From NCBI RefSeq assembly GCF_017810075.1, contig NZ_JADNYK010000011.1:49167-113166 (forward strand): 64,000 nucleotides of DNA, in the 5' to 3' direction. Under the pieces are notes generated by a model. It made no database searches and was not told the origin of the DNA. It worked only from the letters and a program-made list of their open reading frames with translations. A program made the translations under genes and the position numbers. How positions within the stretch are numbered: position 1 is the stretch's first letter; each line of letters opens with the position of its first letter. Source of the stretch: Pseudozobellia sp. WGM2 (GTDB taxonomy: Bacteria; Bacteroidota; Bacteroidia; Flavobacteriales; Flavobacteriaceae). Shown one piece after another: positions 55,962-64,000 of the stretch.

Positions 55962-57911
55962 ATGATGAAAAAATTACACATACTGGTTACTTTATTCATT
56001 TTATCTGGCTTGAGTTGCTATGCCCAAGACAAACCGGATAGATTGGTAACCAAAGCCAATGAAAAATATGATGAATATTCTTTTAGACCGGCTATAGATA
56101 TTTTTAAAAAAGTATTGGATAGAGGCTACACTTCGGCCGATTTACTGAAAAAATTAGGTAACTCGTATTACTTTAACGCTAACTATGAAGATGCAGCGAA
56201 TACTTATAAGAGACTGGTTAATGAGTATTCAGAAGATGTAACGCCCCAGTATTATTTTAGGTACGCACAATCTCTAAAGACTCTTGAGGAGTATGAAGCT
56301 TCAAATGAGGTAATGGCAAAGTTTACCGAGAGTACCTCCGATGACGTTAGAGCCTCTACCTATAAAGAAGAAAGAAATTACCTAGAAGAAATTAAACGCA
56401 ATTCCGGAAGGTACAATGTAACCCCATTTCAGTACAATTCTCCTTATTCCGATTTTGCTCCTACCTTTTATAAAGAGGGACTTCTTTTTTCTTCGGATAG
56501 GGATACGGGAAATTTTGCTCGTTATCGTCATACTTGGAATTCGAAAGACTTTCTAGACCTTTATAAGGTAAACTCCGACAGTGTGTCGACCAATCTCGTA
56601 GTCAAGCTCGGAGATCATGTGAATACAAGATTACATGAATCGACCACGGCGATTAATAAAGCAGGTACGGTTCTGTATTTTACAAGAAATAATTATAAGG
56701 AGGGGAAATATGTGAAAGACGGTGAGGGCATAATCCGATTGAAGATTTTTAGGGCTACCATTAATGAAGAGGGCATGTGGGCTAACATTGAAGAATTGCC
56801 TTTCAATGGTGATGACTATTCCGTTGCCCACCCAGCTTTAAGTGCAGATGAGAATATATTATATTTCGCATCTGATATGCCCGGTACATTGGGTGAATCA
56901 GATATATTTCGAGTTTCTATCGAAGAAGATGGCAGTTTCGGAACACCTGAAAATTTAGGTGATGTAATCAATACCGAAGCGAGGGAAACCTTTCCGTTTG
57001 TATCGAGTGAAGATGTATTGTATTTCTCTTCAGATGGGCATCCGGGTTTAGGTGGGCTTGATGTATTTGCTACTAAAATTGCTAACGACAAGTTTGATGG
57101 CACGGTCATGAATGTCGGCGAACCTATAAATGGTCGGTTAGACGACTTTACCTTTATTTTTGACGAAGAGACTAGAAAAGGTTACTTCGCATCGAACCGG
57201 TCAGAAGGTCAAGGGGCAGATGATATTTATTCTTTCATTGAATCAAAAGCTTTGGTACTCGATTGTCAACAAAAGGTGAGTGGTAACGTTAGAGACAAGT
57301 TATCGAATGAGGTATTGGTCGGGGCTACAGTAAAGGTAATCGATGAAAACAATGATGAGATTTTAACTGCCATCACAGATGCTCAGGGCAAGTATGAACT
57401 AGTACTTGACTGTAGTCAGGGTAATTTTGTAAGGGCAATGACTGAGGGGTATATTCCGGCAGAGGAATATTTGGGCAAATCAGACGGCACGCCTAAGACC
57501 ATCGACTTTTTGTTGGAGCGTAACACGGTTAGTGCAGGGTTTGGAGATGATTTAGCAAAATTGTTACAATTAAGTACCATATACTTTGATTTTGATAAAT
57601 ATAATATTAGAAAAGATTCTGAAATTGAAGTTGAGAAGGTGATTGCCGCTATGGAAAAATTTCCAAGTTTGAAAATTAAGGTGAACTCTCATACCGATAG
57701 TAGAGGTAAAGATGCCTACAATCTCTGGCTATCACAAAAAAGAGCAGAATCAACAGTTCAATATATGATATCTAAGGGCATCTCAAAAGAGCGCTTACAA
57801 AGCGAAGGCTATGGTGAGACAAAATTGCTTAATAATTGCGATAATGGCACAAAATGTGCAGAGGAACAGCATCAATTAAATAGGCGCTCCGAATTTATTA
57901 TTATGGAGTAA
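55962..57911 (+). CDS. PorE-like OmpA family protein (TPR, beta-propeller, carboxypeptidase-regulatory-like, OmpA)
   Basis: 649 residues: signal peptide with Cys at the SLSCYAQ-type end (residues about 1-21), TPR-like helices (about 30-130), PD40-type beta-propeller blades (about 155-420, with DGHPGLGGLDVF and GEPINGRLDDFTFIF), a carboxypeptidase-regulatory-like beta-sandwich (CQQKVSGNVRDKLSN, about 435-520), and an OmpA C-terminal domain (YFDFDKYNIRKDSE, SHTDSRG and NRRSEFIIME). This order is that of PorE, which ties the T9SS to peptidoglycan. It is the third gene of the type B cluster. Confidence 0.85.
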   Translation: MMKKLHILVTLFILSGLSCYAQDKPDRLVTKANEKYDEYSFRPAIDIFKKVLDRGYTSADLLKKLGNSYYFNANYEDAANTYKRLVNEYSEDVTPQYYFRYAQSLKTLEEYEASNEVMAKFTESTSDDVRASTYKEERNYLEEIKRNSGRYNVTPFQYNSPYSDFAPTFYKEGLLFSSDRDTGNFARYRHTWNSKDFLDLYKVNSDSVSTNLVVKLGDHVNTRLHESTTAINKAGTVLYFTRNNYKEGKYVKDGEGIIRLKIFRATINEEGMWANIEELPFNGDDYSVAHPALSADENILYFASDMPGTLGESDIFRVSIEEDGSFGTPENLGDVINTEARETFPFVSSEDVLYFSSDGHPGLGGLDVFATKIANDKFDGTVMNVGEPINGRLDDFTFIFDEETRKGYFASNRSEGQGADDIYSFIESKALVLDCQQKVSGNVRDKLSNEVLVGATVKVIDENNDEILTAITDAQGKYELVLDCSQGNFVRAMTEGYIPAEEYLGKSDGTPKTIDFLLERNTVSAGFGDDLAKLLQLSTIYFDFDKYNIRKDSEIEVEKVIAAMEKFPSLKIKVNSHTDSRGKDAYNLWLSQKRAESTVQYMISKGISKERLQSEGYGETKLLNNCDNGTKCAEEQHQLNRRSEFIIME

Positions 57912-57927
57912 TCGTAATTGTATTATT

Positions 57928-57966
57928 AAAAGAGGGCAACGAATTTAATTCGTTGCCCTCTTTTTG
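57928..57966 (+). terminator. Terminator of the type B surface-protein operon
   Basis: A perfect 16-bp stem, AAAAGAGGGCAACGAA (57928-57943) with its complement at 57949-57964, ends in a T run, 17 bases past the stop. It closes the three-gene unit. Confidence 0.93.
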
Positions 57967-58123
57967 GTTTTACCAAAACTGTTCAGCCGTATAGCCTCGA
58001 TGAAATGCACATATTTCTTTTCTCCTAGACTTTTTAAAAGTCGTAGACCTTGCCAAAGTGGCCACTTATATATACAATTGGTATGGTTGACAACAAATAT
58101 TTCAGCTTACTAGCTCTTACAAA

Positions 58124-58131
58124 TACCTTTG
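58124..58131 (+). promoter_or_regulatory. -7 type box before the large beta-helix protein
   Basis: TACCTTTG fits TAnnTTTG about 47 bases before the ATG at 58178. No -33 TTG with the right spacing is seen, so the assignment is weak. The rest of the 57967-58177 stretch is not coding. Confidence 0.4.
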
Positions 58132-58177
58132 TTAGGTTAATAGGATAGATGTATCCCAATTGTTACATGCAAGTAAA

Positions 58178-61100
58178 ATGGTAGGTTTTAAGATCAAATT
58201 CTTATTTATGTTTTCGGTGATGCTGACTTCTTTTCAGCTCTTCGCACAAGAAACCTATTTAGATACTTTTAGCAATACCTCTTACGCTAACAATAATGGA
58301 TCACAGAACTTTAGTTCAAATTGGGTAGAACAAAATGATAATAATTCAGCCTTTAATGGTAGAATTAGAATTACGGGCGGAAGACTACGTTTTCGAAATT
58401 TAGATTCCGGGTGGATCTATCGTTTCGTACCCCTTGCCGGTGCCACATCTGCAACCATGACGTTAAATTATGATGCAAATTCTGCAGGGGGTGAAGCTCT
58501 TGATGTTTACATTTATAATGCCGACAATAACAATTGGAATTTTATTCAAAGAATAAACAATGGTACCGGGACTATTTCCTACGATTTGACTGCTGCCGAA
58601 ATAGCCTCTAATCCAGCGGTAATATTCTACCGTGCAGACAATCAATGGGGTGATAATGATACGATTTATATAGATAATGTACAGTTTAGTGCTGTGTATC
58701 CCGCAGAGCTACAGGTGAATAATGTATCCGTTGACGAAGATGCGGGTACGGCCACTTTTACGGTAACTCATATTGGTGGTAATACGGCAGGGGCATTTAG
58801 CGTAAATTATACCACTACTGATATTTCAGCATTGGCGGGTCAAGATTACACCACCACGACGGGAACATTGAATTTTAATGGGAATGCCAATGATACCGAG
58901 ACCATTACTGTTCCTATTACCGATGACTCTATTTTTGAAGGAGATGAAACTTTTAGAATATCGTTTACCTCTTCGACCAATGCAAATGTAGACATTTCCG
59001 ATACAGCTACCGGAACTATTTTGGCAAATGATGCTTTGATTATTACCGATGGTCAATCGGTAACCTCATGTGATGATATTTTTTTAGATTCCGGAGGTAT
59101 TAATAATTATTCGGATAACGAAGATATTGTTTACACCATTTGTCCTGATGCGGCAAATAACTATTTGCAAATAGATTTTACTCAATTTGATGTTATACCA
59201 GGTGATATTCTAAGAATTTACGACGGCAATAGTACCGGGGCTGCGTTAATAGGGCAGTACGATAATGATAATATACCCACTCAGGTGTTCGCCACTAATA
59301 CCAACGGATGTTTGACTTTTAGGTTTACATCTAATAATAATACGACTGGTAATGGGTGGCAGGCCAATGTTAGTTGTTCACCACCCGGGCCAAAAATTGT
59401 AGTTGACGATGTGTATGTTGACGAAGATGCAGGTAGTGCTATATTTACGGTTACTCATGTAAGAGATCGTCATGGTAGAAATACTTTACTAGGCTTTTTT
59501 CATGAGCCCTTTACCGTTAACTATACCGTTTATGATGGTACGGCAACCAATGGTAGCGATTATATTACAGTGAACGGAACACTAACCTTTGACGGGCGTG
59601 TAGGTGATATTCAAACATTTTCTGTACCCATTATAAATGATGGGGTGCCAGAATTGGTAGAATTTTTTACGGTTGGTTTTGATGGGGCTGTAGCTGACAA
59701 TGGAACTGTAGATTATAGTGATACCGCTAGTGGCTTTATCAATTCACAGATTTTGGCAAACGACCCACTGACTTTATTTCAAGAGTTTGATGGTTATTTC
59801 GATTACTCTACCACGGGTGGAACACTCAGAACAAACGATAACAATACTGACCCTTGTTCTATTACCACTTCTTCTTCAAATACTTTGATAGCTCCAATAC
59901 CTAATACGGGTACAATAAAGCGTGCATATTTATATTGGGCACATTCGAGTAACGTGGTAGATGGTACCGTAACATTCGAGGGACAAACGGTAAATGCCAA
60001 TTTTCAATATCAGACAACACTTACGAACAGAAATTTTTATGGCTATGTAAGTGATGTAACCGACATAGTCAATGGCGTAGCCGATCCGTCTACCAATGTT
60101 TTTGATTTTAGTGATTTGGATGTTGACAATACGGGTAATTATTGTTCCACAGCAACTGTTCTTGGTGGGTGGACACTATTTGTGTTTTATGAAGATCCTA
60201 GTTTACCTGCCGTAAATATTAATTTATATCAAGGTTTTGACGGTTTAAGTAATGAAGGCACGTCTTTTACTCTAGATAGCTTTTATGCTATTGCAGGGGC
60301 AGGGGCAAAAGCTTCGTTTTTGTCATGGGAAGGAGATTCTACGCTAGATGGTAATAGTTCAGGTACCACAAACCCTAATGGTGAACGTCTTTCAATTACC
60401 AATCAGGCAAATCAAGATTTTATTTTGGCAAATGATGGAGGACAAACAGGAAATAATGCCTACAATTCAACAATGTATGACAATACAGTATCACCAGATT
60501 ATAACGATACATCAACATACGGTGTAGATTTAGATACGTATGATATATCTACTTATGTTTCTCCCGGTGATTCAGAAGTTACCGCGAATGTTGATGTGGG
60601 GCAAGATTTTGTTATTTCTGCCGCCGTGGTCCTAAAGGTGCCATCTAACCTGATTGCGGGTACCGTGTTTGAAGATATAAATTACGGAGGTGGTCAAGGT
60701 AGAAATATGTCAGCTGCAAATGGTGTTGGTATACCTAGTGCCATTGTAGAACTCTATGAAAATGATGGAACTTTTGTAAGAAGAACAAACTCTAATGTAA
60801 GTGGTGATTATAGCTTTGGTGGTATGGCAGATGGCGATTACTATATCAAAGTAGTAAACTCTACGGTTAGATCAACACGAGATAATGGAATCAATTGTAC
60901 CACATGTGTACCTGTACAGACATTTCGAAGTTATGGAGATGCTACCAATAATATTGAAGTTTTAAATGAAATTGGAGGTGCTGACCCTACGGCATTTTCC
61001 GATGCTGCTCTTGGTGTGTTTAACGGATCTCTGAGTTTGTCAGAAGTTAGCATAGCGAGTAGTGGGGTCGCGAACATTGACTTTGGTTTTAATTTTAATA

Positions 61101-62638
61101 CCATTGTCAATACCAACGAATTTGGGCAGGGAACATTGGAACAGTTCATTTTAAATAGTAATACTTTAGGTGAAACAGGTCTTGATATCGAAGCTAATAG
61201 CATTTTTGATCCTGCACCGGGCGAAGATGTATCTATTTTTATGATACCTCCATCAGGTGATAGTTTAGGCAGAACGGCTGACGCAAATTATAATGCTTCA
61301 GGCTATTTTGATATTGCGATAGATAATTCTAACACTCTAACTAACATTACCGGTACAAATACGATAATAGACGGTAGAACCCAAACAGCTTACTCTGGTA
61401 ATACAAATACTGGAACAGTAGGTGCTGGTGGCTCTTCAGTCGGTATATCGAATACGACCTTACCGAATTATGAAAGACCTGAAATTCAAGTTCATCGTAA
61501 CGAAGGTGATTTAATAGACCTTAATGGCAATAATGTAACTATTAGAAACTTATCAGTTTATGCAAACAACAATGCAGGCGTAAGGGTATTAGGAGGCACT
61601 GCAATAGTATCTAATTCTATTTTAGGAGCAAATGCACTAGGTGCATCCTCTGGAAATATCGATTATGGTGTTGAGGTTACTGGGGGAAATGCATCCATAT
61701 CATCGAATTATATTTCGTCAAACACTGACGCCGGTATTTTAATCGATGGAGGAGATGCCAGTACTATTCAATTTAACCATTTGACAGCTAACGGAAATAC
61801 CGCCTGTTCTGATAATATTCTTATTCTTGACGGAAGCAATATAAATATTGAAGAAAATCTAATTGAGAATGCGGGGGCCTCGGGCATTGAAATAGATAAT
61901 GTGAACGGAGTACAAATTTCAAACAATAATATCTCAAGTTCAGGTCAAAATGGAGGTAATTGTACTGGTGATTATGAAGGCATGGGTATCATTGTAAATG
62001 GTAGTGATGCGAATATTAACCAAAACCTGATTTTTTCAAACGGAGGTGAAGGTATTGTGGTAACTAATGGAAATACTAACACTATCAGTCAAAATTCAAT
62101 ATTTGCGAATGGTACAAACGCACCAAGTTTAGGTATCGACCTAAATCGTGACGGTGTTACTCTAAATGACAATGGAGATGGTGATAGTGGCCCGAACGGC
62201 TTAAACAATTTCCCTATAATATCCGGAGCCTATATTAGCGGAACCAATTTTATTGTTGAAGGGTGGAGTAGACCTGGCGCTACGATTGAAGTATTTCTGA
62301 CCGATATTAGTGAAGGTACTGCAACGGCAGGTGATAATCAATTTACATTTACTACGGACTACGGTGAAGGACAAGAATATCTTGGAAGCTTTATCGAGGG
62401 TAGTGCAAATGATTCTAACTCACAATCTTCAAGCTACGATGATGTAGATGGCAACACAGATAATACGAATAAGTTTAAATTTAGCATTCCCCTGCCAAGT
62501 GGTGCCGCATTTGGTAAATTTGTAACTGCTACTGCTACTATTGCGAACACCACTTCAGAGTTCTCTCCGCAAAGTGTTATTAAGGCGTATACGCTTATAA
62601 CTAATAGGCGTATTACGTACAGGGTTAAAAAACAATAA
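58178..62638 (+). CDS. Large secreted protein with Calx-beta, CUB, SdrD-like and parallel beta-helix domains
   Basis: 1486 residues from MVGFKIKFLFMF, a signal peptide ending near FAQ. Order: N-terminal beta-sandwich (about 22-175), Calx-beta 1 (about 180-285, VSVDEDAGTATFTVTH), CUB-like (about 290-400, two Cys near each end), Calx-beta 2 (about 408-530), a domain with LYWAHSSN (about 560-830), an SdrD/Cna-B-like collagen-binding fold (about 845-930, GTVFEDINYGGG), then right-handed parallel beta-helix repeats to about 1400. The tail, ITNRRITYRVKKQ, is basic and short; no T9SS C-terminal domain is recognisable. TTG at 58160 is a possible upstream start. It is likely an adhesin or surface polysaccharide-binding protein. 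Confidence 0.8.
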   Translation: MVGFKIKFLFMFSVMLTSFQLFAQETYLDTFSNTSYANNNGSQNFSSNWVEQNDNNSAFNGRIRITGGRLRFRNLDSGWIYRFVPLAGATSATMTLNYDANSAGGEALDVYIYNADNNNWNFIQRINNGTGTISYDLTAAEIASNPAVIFYRADNQWGDNDTIYIDNVQFSAVYPAELQVNNVSVDEDAGTATFTVTHIGGNTAGAFSVNYTTTDISALAGQDYTTTTGTLNFNGNANDTETITVPITDDSIFEGDETFRISFTSSTNANVDISDTATGTILANDALIITDGQSVTSCDDIFLDSGGINNYSDNEDIVYTICPDAANNYLQIDFTQFDVIPGDILRIYDGNSTGAALIGQYDNDNIPTQVFATNTNGCLTFRFTSNNNTTGNGWQANVSCSPPGPKIVVDDVYVDEDAGSAIFTVTHVRDRHGRNTLLGFFHEPFTVNYTVYDGTATNGSDYITVNGTLTFDGRVGDIQTFSVPIINDGVPELVEFFTVGFDGAVADNGTVDYSDTASGFINSQILANDPLTLFQEFDGYFDYSTTGGTLRTNDNNTDPCSITTSSSNTLIAPIPNTGTIKRAYLYWAHSSNVVDGTVTFEGQTVNANFQYQTTLTNRNFYGYVSDVTDIVNGVADPSTNVFDFSDLDVDNTGNYCSTATVLGGWTLFVFYEDPSLPAVNINLYQGFDGLSNEGTSFTLDSFYAIAGAGAKASFLSWEGDSTLDGNSSGTTNPNGERLSITNQANQDFILANDGGQTGNNAYNSTMYDNTVSPDYNDTSTYGVDLDTYDISTYVSPGDSEVTANVDVGQDFVISAAVVLKVPSNLIAGTVFEDINYGGGQGRNMSAANGVGIPSAIVELYENDGTFVRRTNSNVSGDYSFGGMADGDYYIKVVNSTVRSTRDNGINCTTCVPVQTFRSYGDATNNIEVLNEIGGADPTAFSDAALGVFNGSLSLSEVSIASSGVANIDFGFNFNTIVNTNEFGQGTLEQFILNSNTLGETGLDIEANSIFDPAPGEDVSIFMIPPSGDSLGRTADANYNASGYFDIAIDNSNTLTNITGTNTIIDGRTQTAYSGNTNTGTVGAGGSSVGISNTTLPNYERPEIQVHRNEGDLIDLNGNNVTIRNLSVYANNNAGVRVLGGTAIVSNSILGANALGASSGNIDYGVEVTGGNASISSNYISSNTDAGILIDGGDASTIQFNHLTANGNTACSDNILILDGSNINIEENLIENAGASGIEIDNVNGVQISNNNISSSGQNGGNCTGDYEGMGIIVNGSDANINQNLIFSNGGEGIVVTNGNTNTISQNSIFANGTNAPSLGIDLNRDGVTLNDNGDGDSGPNGLNNFPIISGAYISGTNFIVEGWSRPGATIEVFLTDISEGTATAGDNQFTFTTDYGEGQEYLGSFIEGSANDSNSQSSSYDDVDGNTDNTNKFKFSIPLPSGAAFGKFVTATATIANTTSEFSPQSVIKAYTLITNRRITYRVKKQ

Positions 62639-63181
62639 ATTTTTGTCGGTAGTCCTATAGACCGAACATGATAAAACACTTAATTTTAAGAAGCGTTTTA
62701 CGATAACGTTATAGTGAATAATCATTGAATATTTCTTCCGTTAACACAATCCTTTAATCCGATTTTCGACACACTTAATCCTTTCCAATTAATTGATATA
62801 CTTAGGCTTATCGATGAATGAATATGTGCCAAACTTCAATATTTAATACCTATACATTGCATTTGTTGGGTTATACAACAAATATTTTCAAGCGAGGTCT
62901 CTTAGTTTAATTTTGTAGAGTGCAATTGTGTCTTCTTCATAATGAGAGATCAGGTGTACCCCAAAGCTTAAATTACTTAACCGAACATTTACCTGGTTCT
63001 AACCAAACCAAAAATAGCAAGTGCTTTATCACTTCATTAGTTAAATAGACCTAAAGAGGTTTATTCTCCGGATAAGATTTCTGCTTTAATTTTTTTGAAT
63101 AGATAATTTATTCAGTGCGCTATTTGAGCACATGATTATACAACCAGTATGAGCAATACTAAATTTATTAGCATAAAGGTT
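62639..63181 (+). other. Intergenic region, 543 bases, no gene found
   Basis: The stretch is AT-rich with many stops in all frames. A short TCGGT/ACCGA dyad at about 62645-62664 could be a weak terminator of the preceding gene. TATTTG at 63121-63126 may be part of a promoter, but the spacing to the nearest TTG (23 bases) is poor. An ATG at 63149 is in frame with the next gene. Confidence 0.5.
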
Positions 63182-64000
63182 ATGAAAAAGCTAGTCACTT
63201 TTGCCGCTTTGGTATTATACTCCGGAGTAATGATGGCGCAAACTACCGTTACCTTAGAAGACCAATGTAATTGCGAAGTATTAAGTGGAACCGATGTGAC
63301 CGCTCCGGGAATGACTACTCCGGCAGGCGCCGATATTGGTGATGTGTATGTAAATACCGATACGGGTACAATTTATTTCTGGGATGGTGATTCATGGGAG
63401 TTGACTTCTTCTGATGATCAGCAACTTCAAGGCTTTAACTATGATAATACTTCAGGCGAGCTTTCTCTTACTTTAGAAAATGGAGGGACAACAACGGTCA
63501 TTCTTCCTATAGAATCCATAACAACATTAACAGGAACCGCAGCGCTTGGAAACGCAATTGGATTGTACGAAAACGAAAACGGAGATGTAGTTACAATTAA
63601 TGAGACGATCACTTCAATATCTGATTTAGGCGATGGAAACGTCACCTTGGTCAACGAAGAGGGCAACAGCGTTACAGTGGCCAAGTCCGATATTACCGAT
63701 TTGGGTGGCGGCGTTTATGAGTTCACCAACGGAGACGGAAGCAATGTAACGATCGACACCAACGGAATGTCGATTTCGAACGTTGTGGCCGGTTCACGTA
63801 TCGCCACGGTTACCGAGGCCGATGGTTCTACCACCGATATCAATGAAACCGTTACCGATATCACCGGAACCTCCAATAGCGGAAACGAAATCGGTCTGTA
63901 TAGAAAGGAAGACGGCAGTACCGTTTCCATTCAAGAGAGTATTGTAAGAATAGAGGATACGGGCGATGGAAACGTTACCTTGGTCAATGAAGAGGGCAAC
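63182..64000 (+). CDS. Repetitive surface adhesin, N-terminal part (runs off the window)
   Basis: From MKKLVTFAALVLYSGVMMAQ (signal peptide) the frame is open for 273 codons to the last base. After a Cys pair (QCNC) comes GDVYVNTDTGTIYFWDGDSWE, a motif of collagen-like and phage tail-fibre-like adhesins, then repeats of IGLYxxExG ... GDGNVTLVNEEGN. Proteins of this style in marine Flavobacteriaceae are very long and carry a T9SS domain at the far end, which cannot be checked here. GC content of the last 400 bases is visibly higher than that of the neighbours. The start could be the ATG at 63149. Confidence 0.7.
   Translation, partial: MKKLVTFAALVLYSGVMMAQTTVTLEDQCNCEVLSGTDVTAPGMTTPAGADIGDVYVNTDTGTIYFWDGDSWELTSSDDQQLQGFNYDNTSGELSLTLENGGTTTVILPIESITTLTGTAALGNAIGLYENENGDVVTINETITSISDLGDGNVTLVNEEGNSVTVAKSDITDLGGGVYEFTNGDGSNVTIDTNGMSISNVVAGSRIATVTEADGSTTDINETVTDITGTSNSGNEIGLYRKEDGSTVSIQESIVRIEDTGDGNVTLVNEEGN
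63548..64000 (+). repeat. Exact 333-base periodic repeat in the terminal adhesin
   Basis: GGAAACGCAATTGGA at 63548 and GGAAACGAAATCGGT at 63881 are 333 bases apart, and GGCGATGGAAAC at 63629 and 63962 is again 333 apart. The period is 111 codons. The second copy is cut by the window end. Confidence 0.85.

Overview
The window is chromosomal DNA of a member of the Flavobacteriaceae (phylum Bacteroidota). The evidence is low GC content, promoters of the TAnnTTTG type, near absence of Shine-Dalgarno sites except before rpsU, a bTHX gene, a short HPF, a DUF2851 and a DUF3467 protein, and type IX secretion (T9SS) genes: a type B sorting domain, PorP/SprF and a PorE-like OmpA protein. I see no prophage, insertion sequence, CRISPR array or rRNA operon.

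Layout. 1-12.9 kb is housekeeping: the ftsH start, rsfS, birA, a secreted hydrolase-like protein, an SRPBCC protein with pyrE, a Nudix hydrolase, an M14 peptidase lipoprotein, a PAS histidine kinase overlapping its response regulator, coaD, ddl, a PASTA protein, rluD and yaaA. 12.9-17.7 kb holds bTHX, a UDG-like protein, ppc, a 46-aa protein and a DinB-like protein. 17.7-25.2 kb is a complete tryptophan operon on the minus strand (trpE-G-D-C-F-B-orf-A). It is preceded by a leader peptide with three consecutive Trp codons and a terminator hairpin, the parts of a classic attenuator. 25.3-27.1 kb is yceI-nitroreductase-marR, with a palindrome on the marR promoter. 27.2-36.2 kb mixes a rhodanese, DUF2851, PspC, a K+ channel, an unusual multidomain Na+/alanine-type symporter, a ComEA-like protein, an acyl-CoA dehydrogenase, rpsU, xerC/D and hpf.

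36.2-49.5 kb is the translation/transcription superoperon: tRNA-Thr, tRNA-Tyr, tRNA-Gly, tRNA-Thr, tuf, tRNA-Trp, secE, nusG, rplK, rplA, rplJ, rplL, rpoB, rpoC. A DUF3467 gene and convergent prfC follow. From 51.9 kb to the end the DNA is devoted to the cell surface. A TSP3-repeat protein with a type B T9SS sorting domain is followed by its likely PorP/SprF and PorE-like partners. Next come a 1486-residue Calx-beta/CUB/beta-helix protein that lacks a recognisable sorting domain, and the 5' end of a repetitive adhesin that runs out of the window.

Most interesting points: the trpL attenuator, the lone perfect Shine-Dalgarno site before rpsU (probable bS21 autoregulation), the symporter with SprB-like and lipoyl-like domains in front, the marR operator, a terminator-type hairpin inside the comEA-like reading frame, and the surface-protein cluster. 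All functional assignments come from motif recognition by eye; no database search was run.
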